Part shown: positions 23,840-35,760 of the stretch, one piece after another | How positions within the stretch are numbered: position 1 is the first letter of the stretch | Layout: every line of letters starts with the position of its first letter | Origin: Torreya grandis | Lineage: Eukaryota; Streptophyta; Pinopsida; Cupressales; Taxaceae | NCBI GenBank assembly: GCA_037957365.1 | Contig: JARHVA010002006.1 | Span: 2,141,501-2,205,500, forward strand | Direction: 5' to 3' | DNA: 64,000 bases | The notes under the pieces: model-generated | The model's database searches: none | Told to the model about the DNA's origin: nothing | What the model saw: only the letters and a program-made list of their open reading frames with translations | Program-made: the position numbers and the translations under genes

Positions 23840-24814
23840 CACAGACCCGATCAGTGAATCAATCAATCCTCTTCTCTCCCAACTACTAATCCTTTGGCTG
23901 CAGGTACTAGACCTCTCCCTTCCTCTCTCAAGCACACAGCAAACAGGGACTCTGCATCAATCACTCTACTCAGCATCAGCAATAGGTACAACCAGTCAGC
24001 AACACTTCTTCTTCAGTAGGTATGAGCTAAGAATGTTTCATTTATTTCATTTCAATAATCTAGAAATGTATTAGCCATTAGCTCCCATTCAACACTTCCT
24101 ATCACCAGACCAGATCCAAATTCTTATCTCCATGTCACCCTATCCTCTATCTGATCCCCTATTTCAGACCATACTCTCTGCCCTATAACCCTATACAGAC
24201 CTCTACAAAGACCCTGCATAGAGCATCTAACCAGACCCAGACTCTCAGACCATTCAAATAGATCCAGACCCCTTCTCAGACCCATCCATAGACCATAAAA
24301 CCCATCCAGACCTTGTCCAAAGACTACTACCCCGACTGACGCTGACCACAGAGACCACTACCTCCACTGATGTCGGCAAACTAGCTAACATCGACAAACC
24401 TTGACAACTGACGTCGATAGACTAACCGACGTCATCCACTGTGACCAGACTAATAGCAGCATTCAGTTAAGCATTTGCTTCTATTTCTATTTTAATTTTT
24501 AATCATTTTAGTCTTTTATCATTCTACCTTTTATCAGACATTATTTTTATCAATCAGTGGGTTGACATCCCTCAAGGAAGTCTTTGTACTTCTGGGATCA
24601 AGCTTTTGCTTGGCAGCCCACCATCTCCTCATCTAACGCCTTCTTTGTTTTAGTCTCTTTCTTCTACAGGTGTCATCCTCCACAACCAAAGAGGAGTCCC
24701 TACGTCATTTGGATAACGGTGCACAGACCTCATCTGGGTATCTTCTAACCCTATACCATTCCTTTTAGTTTCTTATTCCTTTTTGAATGTGAAAGCGAAA
24801 ATCGTATAGAAACA
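23840..24814 (+). repeat. 3' LTR of element C, 5'-truncated
   Basis: It is a direct repeat of 17456-18430. Its end (TATAGAAACA) is followed at once by the target duplication GTCAT (24815-24819). The first 448 bp of the LTR (equivalent to 17008-17455) are absent. Confidence 0.85.
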
Positions 24815-24819
24815 GTCAT

Positions 24820-27800
24820 CTTTTTTGCTTGACACCACATATAAACAACTAGAACAAACAGGCCAAATAGGCCTTGTATTTATACCATGCTCTTAGTATA
24901 ACCCATCTTGGTTGGCCAAGGTGATTATAACACTTTTTATACCTTTTAAATATTTCCTAATACACTTTACATGTAATAACCACATACTCCATAGGTCGAC
25001 CAATGCCTCATTAGTCCCAAACCACCATTAGGTCTTGATGAGACCTAAAACCATTAGGCCTTCATACTCACACATTACATGTGAGACTACTTAGATCACC
25101 TTAATCCTTTAAAAATTCTTAAAAAATATGAAACCAACCTCTAATAGACCTTTTCACATACCCTCATGGGTCCACACCACTTGGAACATCAACTCAACAC
25201 TTGGACCTAACAATTAGGTCTCCTTGTTCCTTCAGGTCCTTATAAAGAAAACATAGTTTCAAACTTCTAAACAAAACACTAAAAATACTCATATAAACAT
25301 ATGAAAAAATCATATGGATATAACATCCAATATCTCTATAACATATCCATGTGCCTTAAACACTCCAACACAAACCAACACACCTCAAATTATCTCACTC
25401 AAGATAACCACTCAAATGAATCATACGCAGTCAAAATACAGTCAATATATTATAAATATACACATCTAATCAGATAAAAATATGAAAATAAATATTTATC
25501 ATAATTAATTTAGATTTTTACAACATCTTCATATTCATTGGACTCATCAATTCTACTCAAAACACCTTCAACTCGCTCATGTAACATGATCACTCAAATT
25601 GCTAGTGTATTCAACAAATATAATAAACTTATTAAGTAATGTTCATACTTAATATCGATTTATAACACCTCAAAAATACTCATGGATTATACCACACTCC
25701 CAAATATAAAATTCATCATGAGACATCAAAACAAACTCATACATCCTTTGTGGGTCACTTGCAGAACAAACATGAACACACAGTTAACTTTGAACATTAA
25801 ATATTTGATTTTACACACTTCTAAATATTAAAATTAGGTTCATTATGTGCACCATGGATTCCTCTTCATATTTTATTTCTATAGCACCAGCAAATTCAAA
25901 TTTTATTAAAATATATGGACAAAATATAGAGCTCTGGTTTTTCCCTAAGTTAAATTTAAATATTTGAATTAAAATGATCATAGTTAAACCTCGATCATAA
26001 TACTCGCATCTTATGCAATCTTGAAATATTCACTCAATGAACTCCATAAATTTTTTTGGATCAATTAGGTCTTTAACTATCAATTATCATTGTTCAATCA
26101 ACCTATACAAACTGTAGACACTTAAAATCGGTCGTCAATAACCTCCAACCAAGATTTTGACCAATTTCTACCCAAAATGCACAATTTGGCCTAAAAATAT
26201 TAAAACATGTTAAATAATGTGAAAATTACATATTCAAATACCAATTTTGGCTAGGGTATCCCTAAATGGGGAAATGCAATTTATGGGCTAGTTAACTTTG
26301 ATCAGTCCATTTCTAATCAAAATGCCAAATTTGTACCTACATGCTCTGGATTGCTCTTTCCTATCAAATCTTCTACACAAGACTTGTGCCTTTATTAATT
26401 TTTGTTATCAACATTCTAAATAGGAATATACATCTAATGCATCTAGCGTGGACTTCCAATTCAAATCTAGTCAAATTTAGGACCAATAACAAGGCATTAT
26501 GATCAATTTGGGTAATTTGTGCAAATGTGCTTAATCATGCCTAAGAGCTAATTAATAAAAATCAAGGCCTAATTAATAATTCCAAGGGGACTTGTTGAAT
26601 AATTTGTTTTGGAAATTAATATTGAATATTTGCATCATTAAATGACCTCATTTCTTGGGAAGACATTCCAAGGCTATAAATGCCACAAATATCAAGATTC
26701 ATGCCCTCCATGCCTCATCAATGCTTTACATGACTCCCTCCATGCCTCTTAATTTCCCTTTCTTCTAATTCCATGATGAGGATAATTACAAACTTAATTA
26801 CAAAAATTGAATTAATCCTCGACCACACATTTCAATCCTGAGATAGACGGTTCAGGTTGATTCTAGCCAAATCTAAAAATCTATAAATAGGAGGCCTCAC
26901 AACATCATTTCTAAACTATTTTTGTGCAATTTTATTATGATCAAATATCTTCAAAGCTTAATTAGTGAAAATTTATAATGCAAGATTGCTTCCAAAAGCT
27001 TTAAGCAACTAGTGATATAATGCAAAATTAATTCCAAGCCAAGCCACAAGCCAAATGTGCCAAGGAGAGATGGAGGTAGCCAAGATTCCATTGCCAAGGA
27101 CTTTATGAGCACAAGCCACGAAATCCACCACAACAAGCATTTTGGAGCATCCAAGGAAGGTAAAAGAGTTTTCTTTTTCATTTTAGTTGTGTGTTTCAGT
27201 CATGATTGTTAACTAAGCTCTCCCTAGTGTCTAGGCCTAGAGATGTTATGTTATTAATGTGTTTATTTCACTTTGTTTTCATTTTGGAACTAAAAAAATA
27301 CTAACCATCCTCTCTTTAGTCAAATTCCTATATCACACAAACACCTACTCACCATTGGATCTTTATCCTTAACCTTTGTTTAGATGGTAAACATCATGCA
27401 CCTATCCTCATTTGACTACTTCCTAACTTATTGGAGCAATATGCACCATTGATCTTAATATTTAACTTGTATGGAAATTACTAAGTTTTGGAACCTTACT
27501 CATCTATCTGATTAGCCATTTTTAAACCTTCATAACTTCTTCTGCACTTAGACACATGATCTCAAATTTGGACTAGATGATCACTTTTCAAAGGAAAATC
27601 CATCCATATAATAAACAATTGTTGGAACATTCATGCATGAAAGATATAATTACATTAAAATTCCTTCTCAAAATATTTTGTCATAGAGCCAACTATACTT
27701 AGAATTTATCTAGGAGAGTAACTTTGCTCTTATATAACTTTTGCTGCACTTCAGTGCATAATCTCAAATTTAGAAAAAATTAACTATGATCAAAACTAAA

Positions 27801-28624
27801 CAAACCCATATGATAAAATTTTCTTTAAACCTTCACATGTGCAAGATATAACACCATAAAAATGTTCACTGTGATTTTTCTTACCTTATTCAAATTTGGC
27901 TAAATATGGGAAACACTTTCAAAATGCCTGAGCCCAACTTTGCATATGCATATATTTTGATGTGCTTGAGTGCATGACCTAAGAATTAGCACATAAGAAC
28001 TAGGCACAAAAATGAACAAACCCATATGATCATTTTTTCTTGACACTTTCACTCATGTTAATGTTAACCTCATCAACATGCTTACTTGGCTCTACTTGAA
28101 CCCTTTGCAAATTTGGCTATAGAAAAATAGTGAATTATGTTTGAGTAGCCAACTTTGCATCTTCATATATTTGAGTGTGATTTGACACATGAATTTAGAT
28201 ATGAAACATAAAAAATAGGGACTAATGTGATCATAACCATATGACTAACTCCCACAAACTCATCCACATGTGGCAATGGTGATATCAACAAACTACCTAT
28301 TTAAATTTTTTACCACTAGACCAATCTTGCCAAGATGGCCACAATGAAGAACCAGATGAATACCACTCATGAAAATGATCATTCTAACCACCATGGACCT
28401 TTTATAGGACCCTTTTCACATGTTTAATACTTTAGACTCATCCCTAATCATCTCTAAATAGTGAAACTCTGAAGATCAACCAAGCCTACTTTAAGCATAC
28501 TAGGACAAGCACTTTGCACATTTTGTCATTGTCACTTAAGCTATCAAAGAACTTCATGAACTCACCAAAAAATCCCCATGACATCACCATTACATCTTTG
28601 ATAATACTCCAAAAAATATACGAC
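24820..28624. mobile_element. Block X, right part: unresolved repeat DNA without a gene
   Basis: This is AT-rich sequence between the right target duplication of C and the resumption of the LTR of B. A TGTAGACACTTAAAATCGG string near 26110 looks like the start of an LTR, but no matching end with a target duplication was found. A family of diverged tandem repeats occupies about 27510-28310. No domain was recognised in any frame. Block X may contain more than one insertion. Confidence 0.4.
27510..28310 (+). repeat. Diverged tandem repeat, about 205-bp period, four units
   Basis: The units begin near 27535, 27735, 27940 and 28150. Each has a TGCACTT-like or GTGCTTGAG-like string, then CATGA or CATAATCTCAAATT, then ACAAACCCATATGAT, then a C/T-rich stretch ending near CAAATTTGGCT. 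They differ strongly from each other, so the array is old. No coding potential. Confidence 0.55.
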
Positions 28625-29177
28625 TAATTTTTACCTTCTTCTAGGACTTTATTTAGTGTGTATTCATGAATGATTGATATTATCATGTGATGATTCAATT
28701 CTCTTTATTTGTTGTCCCATTTTCTCACCTCTATCTAGTTTGAATTCACTCTTGTAAGTTTTAGTTAGTATCATATCTGATTCATGCATTGATCATTAGT
28801 GTAGCTCTTTCCTCCGTCCTAGTTGCGAATTGAATCTCTAACCCTTCTACAAAATACTAATGCAAGAGGATCAAATTAAGAGTAGTGTAGTGTTAAGTCA
28901 GTTATATTATTAATTTATGTATTTTAAAATGAGTTATAGTTTTCAATACATTTAGTGCATCACTTATTTTTCTTTCATGTTAAGTTTCTCTATCTCGCTT
29001 TTCCTTATAGTTGAGTAGGTGTAGTGTTAGTCTTAGGTGTAACACCAAGAGAGCCATCCTTTTATAGATATTCACTCCACCATTTAGGGAAACCATAGCC
29101 TAGGAGTGTTTCCATTATGTCAATTAGGTGAGGATACTAGAAACACCTCATCAAAGGTAAAATTCAAAGTGATAAAA
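28625..29177 (+). repeat. 3' LTR of element B, second part
   Basis: It matches about 11170-11719, for example TTTAGTGTGTATTCAT, CGAATTGAATCTCTAACCC, ATGCAAGAGGATC and TTCACTCCACCATTTAGG, with many substitutions. It ends GTGATAAAA, followed by ATTCT, the partner of ATTCA before 9493. Confidence 0.8.
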
Positions 29178-29613
29178 ATTCTTAAGAGGAAAGCAGATGT
29201 GTCATCAAGGAGTAATCTAGGGAAGGATCCAAAGAGGAATATAGAGAGGAAACTTAAGGAAAGTTATGAGGTGAAACCAAATAAGATAAAGGGGAATTTA
29301 AGGAAGAGTATATAGGTGTGAGAAAAGGGGGATCTGGAGATAAATCTAGGATAGAATCTAAAGAGGAATCTTGGGTTATGAACAAATATAAATCCAAAGA
29401 GGAAGCTAGAAAATAAACTAAAGGGGAATCTAGAGATGTAATCAAAGGTAAATCTAAAGATGAATTAAAATAAGGACATAGAGGAGGTTTTAAATAGGAA
29501 TCAATAGGTGTGTCTATGGGAAAATCCAAAGGAGGATCTAGATGTTCCCAAGGGTCACTATAGTCACCTTGAATAGTATAAGCTACTTGAATATCAAGAT
29601 CATCATCTTCCAT
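29178..29613 (-). pseudogene. Host element H: Ser/Leu/Asp/Pro-repeat coding stretch, right part
   Basis: The minus strand has an open frame from 29613 down to 29254 (119 codons). It starts MEDDDLDIQVAYTIQGD and is then built from loose repeats of S-L-D-x-P-L and P-I-D-x-P type. On the plus strand this is a purine-rich tract of about 370 bp built on AATCTAAAGAGGAA. It lies on the far side of element B from the minus-strand gag knuckle at 9031, so it is probably the N-terminal part of the same gag. No domain is identified. The repeats may be low-complexity coding DNA or a non-coding purine tract. Confidence 0.45.
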
Positions 29614-31929
29614 AATTTTTTATATTTGATGTTTTGTCCATTAATTTTTATCATAAATAAAATATACAACATGAGTATTAAAAAAATCATCAAGGGGATG
29701 AATACTAATGTCATATTTATTTTTACTATCCATGAGATATATAATGAATGCAATAAATACAATGCTAAAAACTAACAAGTAATCTAGCATGTATAAAAGA
29801 ATTAATTACTAAGCATATAATGCAAGCAAAATTCAAGGTATAATGGGTAATTTACGAAAGGGTATTCAATGATTTACAGTATTTTAAATATAAGTATTCA
29901 TTCATTGATTACTATCAACCTAATGTTTCATAGCACTAACTACATAGGTATAACCATGCATATAACCCACTAACCCTAGTTTTGAGGATAAGTTAAAAGT
30001 AACTTCCTTGGGTGATATGCTCCTCTTAGGTGCTACACAAATCAAATAGATAAAAAGGATTCCTATTGGTATAAATAAGGGGATCCTAGGCATGTTTGAT
30101 ATACTATGAGATAAATGAAAACTAAAGTCCATTTTTAATGTTGTATTATGGCTATGATTATTGGATTAAAACCCCTCATGCCATTATGTCTATAAATGCA
30201 ACATTGTGTAGCCTTTCGTGATAATCACTAAAGATTTTTAAAACTATTGTAACACATTTTATAAAATAATCAAAGAAAAAAAAGATAAAGTAAAATAAAT
30301 TTGAAAGATCTTTTAATAAGAAAACAACAAAATTTAACCCAAAGTTGAAAGAAAGAGTCTTTGTGTTGGTATCTATCAAAGGTGGTGAGACAAGATTTTT
30401 CAATGTTAGATTGTTCCAAATTCAAAAAATATGAATTATTATGTTATGAATAGTATCCAAGGTTGAGGACCATATTATTTCATTGTTAAGAATTTACATA
30501 TTTAAACTAAAACCCTAAACTAAAATTTAACAAGCAACGATCAGTGTTCTAACTATAGCAGGTTCACCAAAATGTTTACAATAAAATTAATTATAAATTA
30601 CAATTAACTATAAATAGAAATATAAACTATTTAAATATGATCTAAGATGATATATTAAACAAAATATAGTAAAATATGAAGATTCACAAAAATTTATATT
30701 TTTATAAAAATAGAAACTAAGATTAGGGTTAGATAAGATGATATATGAAAAAAAATATAGTAAAATACAAAGATCCACAAAAATTTTAATTTTTATAAAA
30801 ATAGAACTAAGATTAGGGTTAGATAATTGTCCTTGCAAATGATTTATTTTAGAGTATATTGAATCTCTAAAAATTGTAACTATTTTTAAAAACTTGTAAA
30901 AGTAGATGTGTTAAAAAGTAGTGGCTTGTTATCTATTAGGATAAGTTTAAAAGAGGTAGATAGGAGCATAGTGTGTTGTATATCCACTATTACATTGTCC
31001 TATCAAGTTGTGCATTGGATCTAAAAATTTGGGTTTGTTAGCACGTATATATATGAAACCTATCTTTGTATGGAACCTAAATTGATGTGTGAAAGACCTA
31101 TAAAATCATAACCTTGATACTACACAAGCACAAATAAGGAGATAAAATGCAAAAATGAATGGGGGAAGTGGGAATGGTTGAGATATCTTCAAAATATATA
31201 GTATTGACTAATTGTTTCCTACATATCCTAAAAGGCTTCAAGCCAATGTAGCTATCCCTTTAATAAAGCTCATATGAAGGAAACTAGAAAATTTTATTAG
31301 AATGTTTGATGAGGGATGCCCTCATCCTACAATAAATAATGTAAAACTTTTCCAAAGACTTTAAAATTATAGCATAATTTTAATAGGGTTATTTATTTAG
31401 ATGTTTTTTAAATCAAAAATATAGATTTCTTGTAAGAGAGTGTTAAGTTATTTTAAGTGTGACCCTTGATGTGATTTTATAGAGGAATATTTTGAATGTT
31501 TTTGATAATTGACCTATTGATATGTTTGGGAGAGTCATTATAAAGTGTTTCATTTTTAAAATTTATTTTTTAGAGAATGAGAGACAAGTTTGTAGTACTA
31601 GACATTTGCATAATGCACCCTTTTCTACCTAGCATAGACTTATCCAAAAAGGATAGACGCTTATGAAACAATAGTTATAGTAAAGTATCTGTTGATAGGA
31701 ATGAATAGGAATCATATAGGGAAGTATATAAGATGTTATTTTTAATTTTAATACTTATAAGACATTTTGAAATATTACGGGTTATTAGAATGGATAATTG
31801 GCAATGAAAAGTAAATATGTCAAGTATAAGCATTATCAAGCATTTATTGATTAAATTTTAGTGTCTACACTAACAAGGAAGTGAAAGGGTGTAAAAACTA
31901 TTTGACAAATATTTATTTGTAGAATGAAA
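29614..31929. other. AT-rich stretch without a gene
   Basis: It is very AT-rich, with many short chance frames on the minus strand. It includes the 91-bp tandem duplication listed separately and, near 30555, a minus-strand TTTTGGTGAACCTGC that might be a primer site of element H but is unproven. Nothing else is recognisable. Confidence 0.4.
30643..30823. repeat. Tandem duplication, two units of 90-91 bp
   Basis: 30643-30733 and 30734-30823 match closely. Each unit runs from TAAGATGATATAT through AAAATATAGTAAAATA to GATTAGGGTTAGA. The TTAGGGTTAG string looks telomere-like but occurs once per unit and is not an array. Confidence 0.8.
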
Positions 31930-32239
31930 TATTTTCACCTTTAACAACATTTTTTACCAACCTGTGTTAGTCATCATGAATGTATTGATTTTAGACCACC
32001 TTCATATCAAGTTTGAAAATGAGTGGATCACCCCTCATGTTAAGAATGTTAAATCATAGGTTTATCTTAACATTATTCACCTTCATCACTCATGGACCAA
32101 TAATCATATCATTATAATTTATAACTATGCCCTTAGGCTTTCTAGAGCCTATGGATGGATAGAGTGGTTGGATAATTCCATTAGTTGGATAGATACATTT
32201 TTACACACTTATGGTTAGAAAGTAGTTCTATTATGTTGC

Positions 32240-33345
32240 AATGTTCATGATGCTTCACACTATGAGTTCATTATGGTTTCATAGGAATTGAAACAATCTT
32301 ATTTTAATAAGTATAAGGAAACAAAATTCCTTATGGAGGCAAAAATCAAGGTGGAGGAGCACTATCAAGCACAAGGAGCTCAAATTCAAGTGCGCATGCA
32401 TTGATTTAAAATTGGAGATAGAGCTTCTAATAAAAATTTTGCTTTCCTCCACTCTATTAATTTATATAATCATGTCAAATCTATCAATATTTTTTATGCT
32501 CATCTCATTAACCTTCTTTATATCTTTATTTTTTAATCATTACCATCATGTGTTTGTTGTTCAACCCTATACACCTAAGCATGAAAATTCCTTGGCCTGA
32601 TGTCTTCAAGTGGTTCCTTGTAAACTCATTGAAGTAAAATATGTGGCTTATGAACACCTTCTTAAGGAGATTAAGGAAGCCTCTATGAAAATGGATATTC
32701 TTAAATCCCTGGTATTGATGCATTCCTATGTGAATTTTACCAAGATATTTGGGATACAATGAGGCGACATCTACATAGAGTGTATCTTGAAGTTAAAACC
32801 AAATCCGTTATAAAAATTACTAATCTATGGAATATTAAATTCATTACAAAACCTGGGGACATGGATATTATTAAAATATAGATAATTTTTACTCTTCTAA
32901 ATCTCTCATAAAATCATTGCAATATCTTTTTCTCTTAGGGCTAATTATCTATTACATCTTATTGTTCACCCTGAGCAAATTAGTTTTATTTGTAATAGAT
33001 ATATTCTTAAAAACATTATTTTTATTTAGGAAGGAATGGAGTTGGATAGATCATCTCATAAAAAGGCCATGTTCATCAAAATTAATTTTTAGAAATCCTA
33101 TGACATAATTAAGTGGTATTTTATTTTGGGAATACTTCAAGCTTTAGAGTTTGGCTCTAGGTTTGTTATTACTATCAAAATTATCTTATATGGTGTTAGT
33201 GTTTGTATCACCATCAATGATATTCAATCTAAAAATTTTAGATTATTTCAGTATATCCATCAAGGATGTCCACTTGCCCCTTCTTTGTGTGTGTTAGATG
33301 ATGAGTGGTTTAATTATGTAGTATCTTTTGGTTGACTACACTTCA
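32240..33345 (+). pseudogene. LINE reverse transcriptase, broken
   Basis: Read across frameshifts, the plus strand gives LINE RT motifs in order: IGDRASNKNFAFLHS (linker, about 32415), LLRANYLLHLIVHPEQISFI (about 32935-33000), ILKNIIFI, KKAMFIKINF.KSYDIIKW (about 33060-33115, the motif-A region), FILGILQALEFGSRF (about 33120), IKIILYGVSVCITIN and LFQYIHQGCPLAPSL (about 33245-33290, the QGCPLAP motif). These match plant L1-clade RT closely. The open frame 33126-33335 covers the QGCPLAP part. The catalytic double-Asp motif further on was not found intact. Non-functional. Confidence 0.75.
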
Positions 33346-33639
33346 AGGTAGTTTGTTGAAGGTATCTCACTTCCTCACTCTAAGAAACAATTATTTGATG
33401 GGAATTTTTTTATGATTCATTTCTCACACTAACTGAAGATGAGTCTTATTATCACCTATGCCATGGAATGCCTTGATGTTTTCTACTTAAATTGTATCTC
33501 TTCTATTCAAAATAAAAACTCAGTGTTATAGGTGGCCTTTCTCCCTCTTGAACAGTTGGTTTCTAAAGTTAAAATAACACTAGATTCAATTTGGTGATAA
33601 ATTTAAGTTCTTGAGCATCCCATTTCTTGTTCAATCCAC

Positions 33640-35760
33640 TCCTTACAAATTGTATAATTATGTGTTTCAAAGAGTTGAGAAATTTTTTGGCTAGTCGATA
33701 TCTACTCCTCTCTATTTAGAAATAAAATTTAAAGTTTGTTTCAAAGTGTTAGTTATCATTCCTATTTATTATTCATCTTGTTAAGAACCTTTTAAGGTTG
33801 CTTATGCCAATCTTGAAAAAATTCAAATGGATTTCTTTTGGGTTAGTTTTGAAGGAAATAGAGGATTACACAGAGTTGCTTAGGAGATTTTATATAAGCC
33901 AAAATATCTTGGACACCTATATCTTCTAGAAATCAAAATCTAAGGTCATGAATCATGTGCTAAATGTATCAGTTGTGTGTCAAATGGTAAAAAATCTAAG
34001 AAAAATATGCTAAGGAATTGTATTTCTCAGGGTAGTCTTATGGATATCTCTAATCCCTATTTCCCTCATAGTTCCATTTCATCATTATTGTCACTTTTTT
34101 TACTAAAAGTATCTATAAATCATGGTAATTGATGAAAATATACTTAATCTGGGATGAAAATGGCCAAAGGTCTAGGTTCTATTTATATTCTCATTCTCTA
34201 TGGTGGTTTCCTATGCTTAATTTTCATGAAGTGAGTTTTTTTTGGTCCCTTGGATTAAAAGTCGCAGTTGTTTAGAAAAGGAACTAAGGTCATCTTTGAT
34301 ATTTTTTACAAGTAAACCATGAAGTGGGTGCCTTGGTCCATTTTAAGGGAGAAATTCCACTCACAGTTAGTGATCATGAGTCAATTTTTAAGATCCAAAA
34401 TGTCATACTTGATATTGATCGTCATAAAATTGATGTTCAATCATCCTCTAGATGGTAGATAGGTTGGAAGTGGCTAATTAAGACCCATTTCAACATGTAT
34501 ATACCTTAGTTAGGGTATCAACTTATTTATCCATGGCATATTCCAATTGATGCTCTCAATGCTATATGTAAACTTAATTCCACTAAAAAAATGTGGAAAA
34601 TAATGTTTAAAAGAGTATGGATTAATTTTATATAACCTAAGCAAACACTCTTTTTTTTATGTATGATCCACCAAGGGTTTCCAATTGGTAGTCGTTTAGT
34701 GCACCTTGGTACGGAAACCTTGATTATTTTTTCTCCCATCAACCAAAGTCTGTCAAACATGTTTTTTGGTTCTAGAAACATGCCCAATTATTTTATATTA
34801 GATTCACACCATTTTACAACCCTTTTGTCTTGAAATGTTTACCTAAAAAAAAGGTTTGAAAGACTATAGATTACTTTTATAGAACCTAAGCAAACACATT
34901 TTCTTTGGTGTATTCTCCACTAAAGGATTCTAGTTGGTACCCATTTAGTGTACCTTGGCATGGCACATCTTATCTATTTTTTCTCCCATTATGTGGTGTC
35001 CTTAAAGAATGTTTTTAGTTCTACAAACATGCCTAGTCATCTTATAGTGTATTCACACCATTTGCCAATCATTTTGTCCAAAAATGTTTACCTAAAATTT
35101 GGTGTTATTAGGATAATCAGCCTTTATTTCTAAAATATATACACAATTTTGGCGCATATTTTTATTTGATATTCCCTTTTGATTATGGAAGGACAAAAAT
35201 TATGTTACTTTTCATCATGCCAATCTTCATGAATCATTTTCTATTGCTAACATGCTTCTTGTCATCTCTAATGTCATGTTTTGGATACATATTCAAGCTA
35301 AAAAAATCATCTAGAGGTGTAACACATCCATAATTATCTATATCATTTAGGATAGTGCCTCATGTGTATTTATCTTAATCCCACTAAACTTGCCTCACTA
35401 TCATTTACCCCCATAAGAACTAGGTTTGGACAACATGAGAATAATTGTTCTCATAATAAGAATTGTATTTCTTCCTTATAGTGATGCTTTATGCCCCTAA
35501 CTCTAAAATTTCAAGGTGGTAGAAGTGGTGGTGGTCATAATGGATGGAATGTGCCTCAACAAGTGAAATTCCCTTGCTTGGCACTTATTATTTTACCCAC
35601 CAGATAAGATAATGGAAATGTTAAGGATAAATAAAATGAGATTGATGATTGGGATCATGTACCTGATTTTACAAATCCTCATATTAGAAGTGGCTAGGTG
35701 GGATAGCATGAAAAGCTAGATGATACCCCACCTCTACTACCCATGTTTGTTCTTGTTTCC
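33640..35760 (+). pseudogene. LINE C-terminal region (thumb and RT-associated zinc-binding part), broken
   Basis: Around 33800-33930 the plus strand reads LEKIQMDFFWVSFEGNRG, then a VA.EILYKPKYLGHL string. This corresponds to the conserved W...G...VAW..L..PK..GGLG segment of plant LINE ORF2. The region to 35760 has zinc-binding-like pieces (HVFWFWKHAQ near 34760) but many stops. A segment of about 225 bp (34626-34852) is duplicated at 34875-35099. Confidence 0.6.
34626..35099 (+). repeat. Internal tandem duplication in the LINE, period about 249 bp
   Basis: 34626-34852 and 34875-35099 share AACCTAAGCAAACAC, TTGGTAS-CCATTTAGTG-like and ATGTTTACCTAAAA strings in the same order. The copies have diverged strongly, so the duplication is old, possibly in the parent LINE. 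Confidence 0.65.

Larger units (their letters stand above)
17008..24814 (+). mobile_element. Element C: Ty3/gypsy (Tat-like) retrotransposon with gag only, youngest in the window
   Basis: It is bounded by a perfect 5-bp target duplication GTCAT (17003-17007 and 24815-24819). The 5' LTR is 17008-18430. The 3' LTR is present only from 23840 to 24814, so its first 448 bp are missing. Over a 145-bp stretch of the shared LTR I counted about 11 differences, nearly all transitions, far fewer than in A, B or D. CpG dinucleotides are much more frequent here than in the rest of the window, consistent with less time for deamination. It encodes a long gag-like frame but no protease, RT or integrase. Confidence 0.88.
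9493..29177 (+). mobile_element. Element B: large non-autonomous LTR retrotransposon carrying nested insertions
   Basis: The 5' LTR (9493-11719) matches 14518-16205 plus 28625-29177, so the 3' LTR is interrupted by a block of about 12.4 kb. Joined, the two parts total about 2.24 kb, as expected from the 2.23-kb 5' LTR. The flanks read ATTCA (9488-9492) and ATTCT (29178-29182), a near-perfect 5-bp target duplication. The internal region is 2.8 kb without any pol domain, which fits a large retrotransposon derivative. Element B inserted into the minus-strand gag of host H. Confidence 0.82.

Noticed and set aside
16206..26087. Target duplication ATTAT for block X ending at 26082
   Set aside because: Sequence after 26087 does not continue the LTR of B, so this five-base match is coincidental in AT-rich DNA. 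The LTR resumes only at about 28625.
26110..27792. Possible solo LTR starting TGTAGACACTT with AAACT on both sides
   Set aside because: The right end would fall inside one unit of the 205-bp repeat array, which runs through it unbroken, so the AAACT match is chance.
30721..30823. Telomere-like TTAGGGTTAG
   Set aside because: Only one string per 91-bp unit, and it is not a tandem telomeric array.
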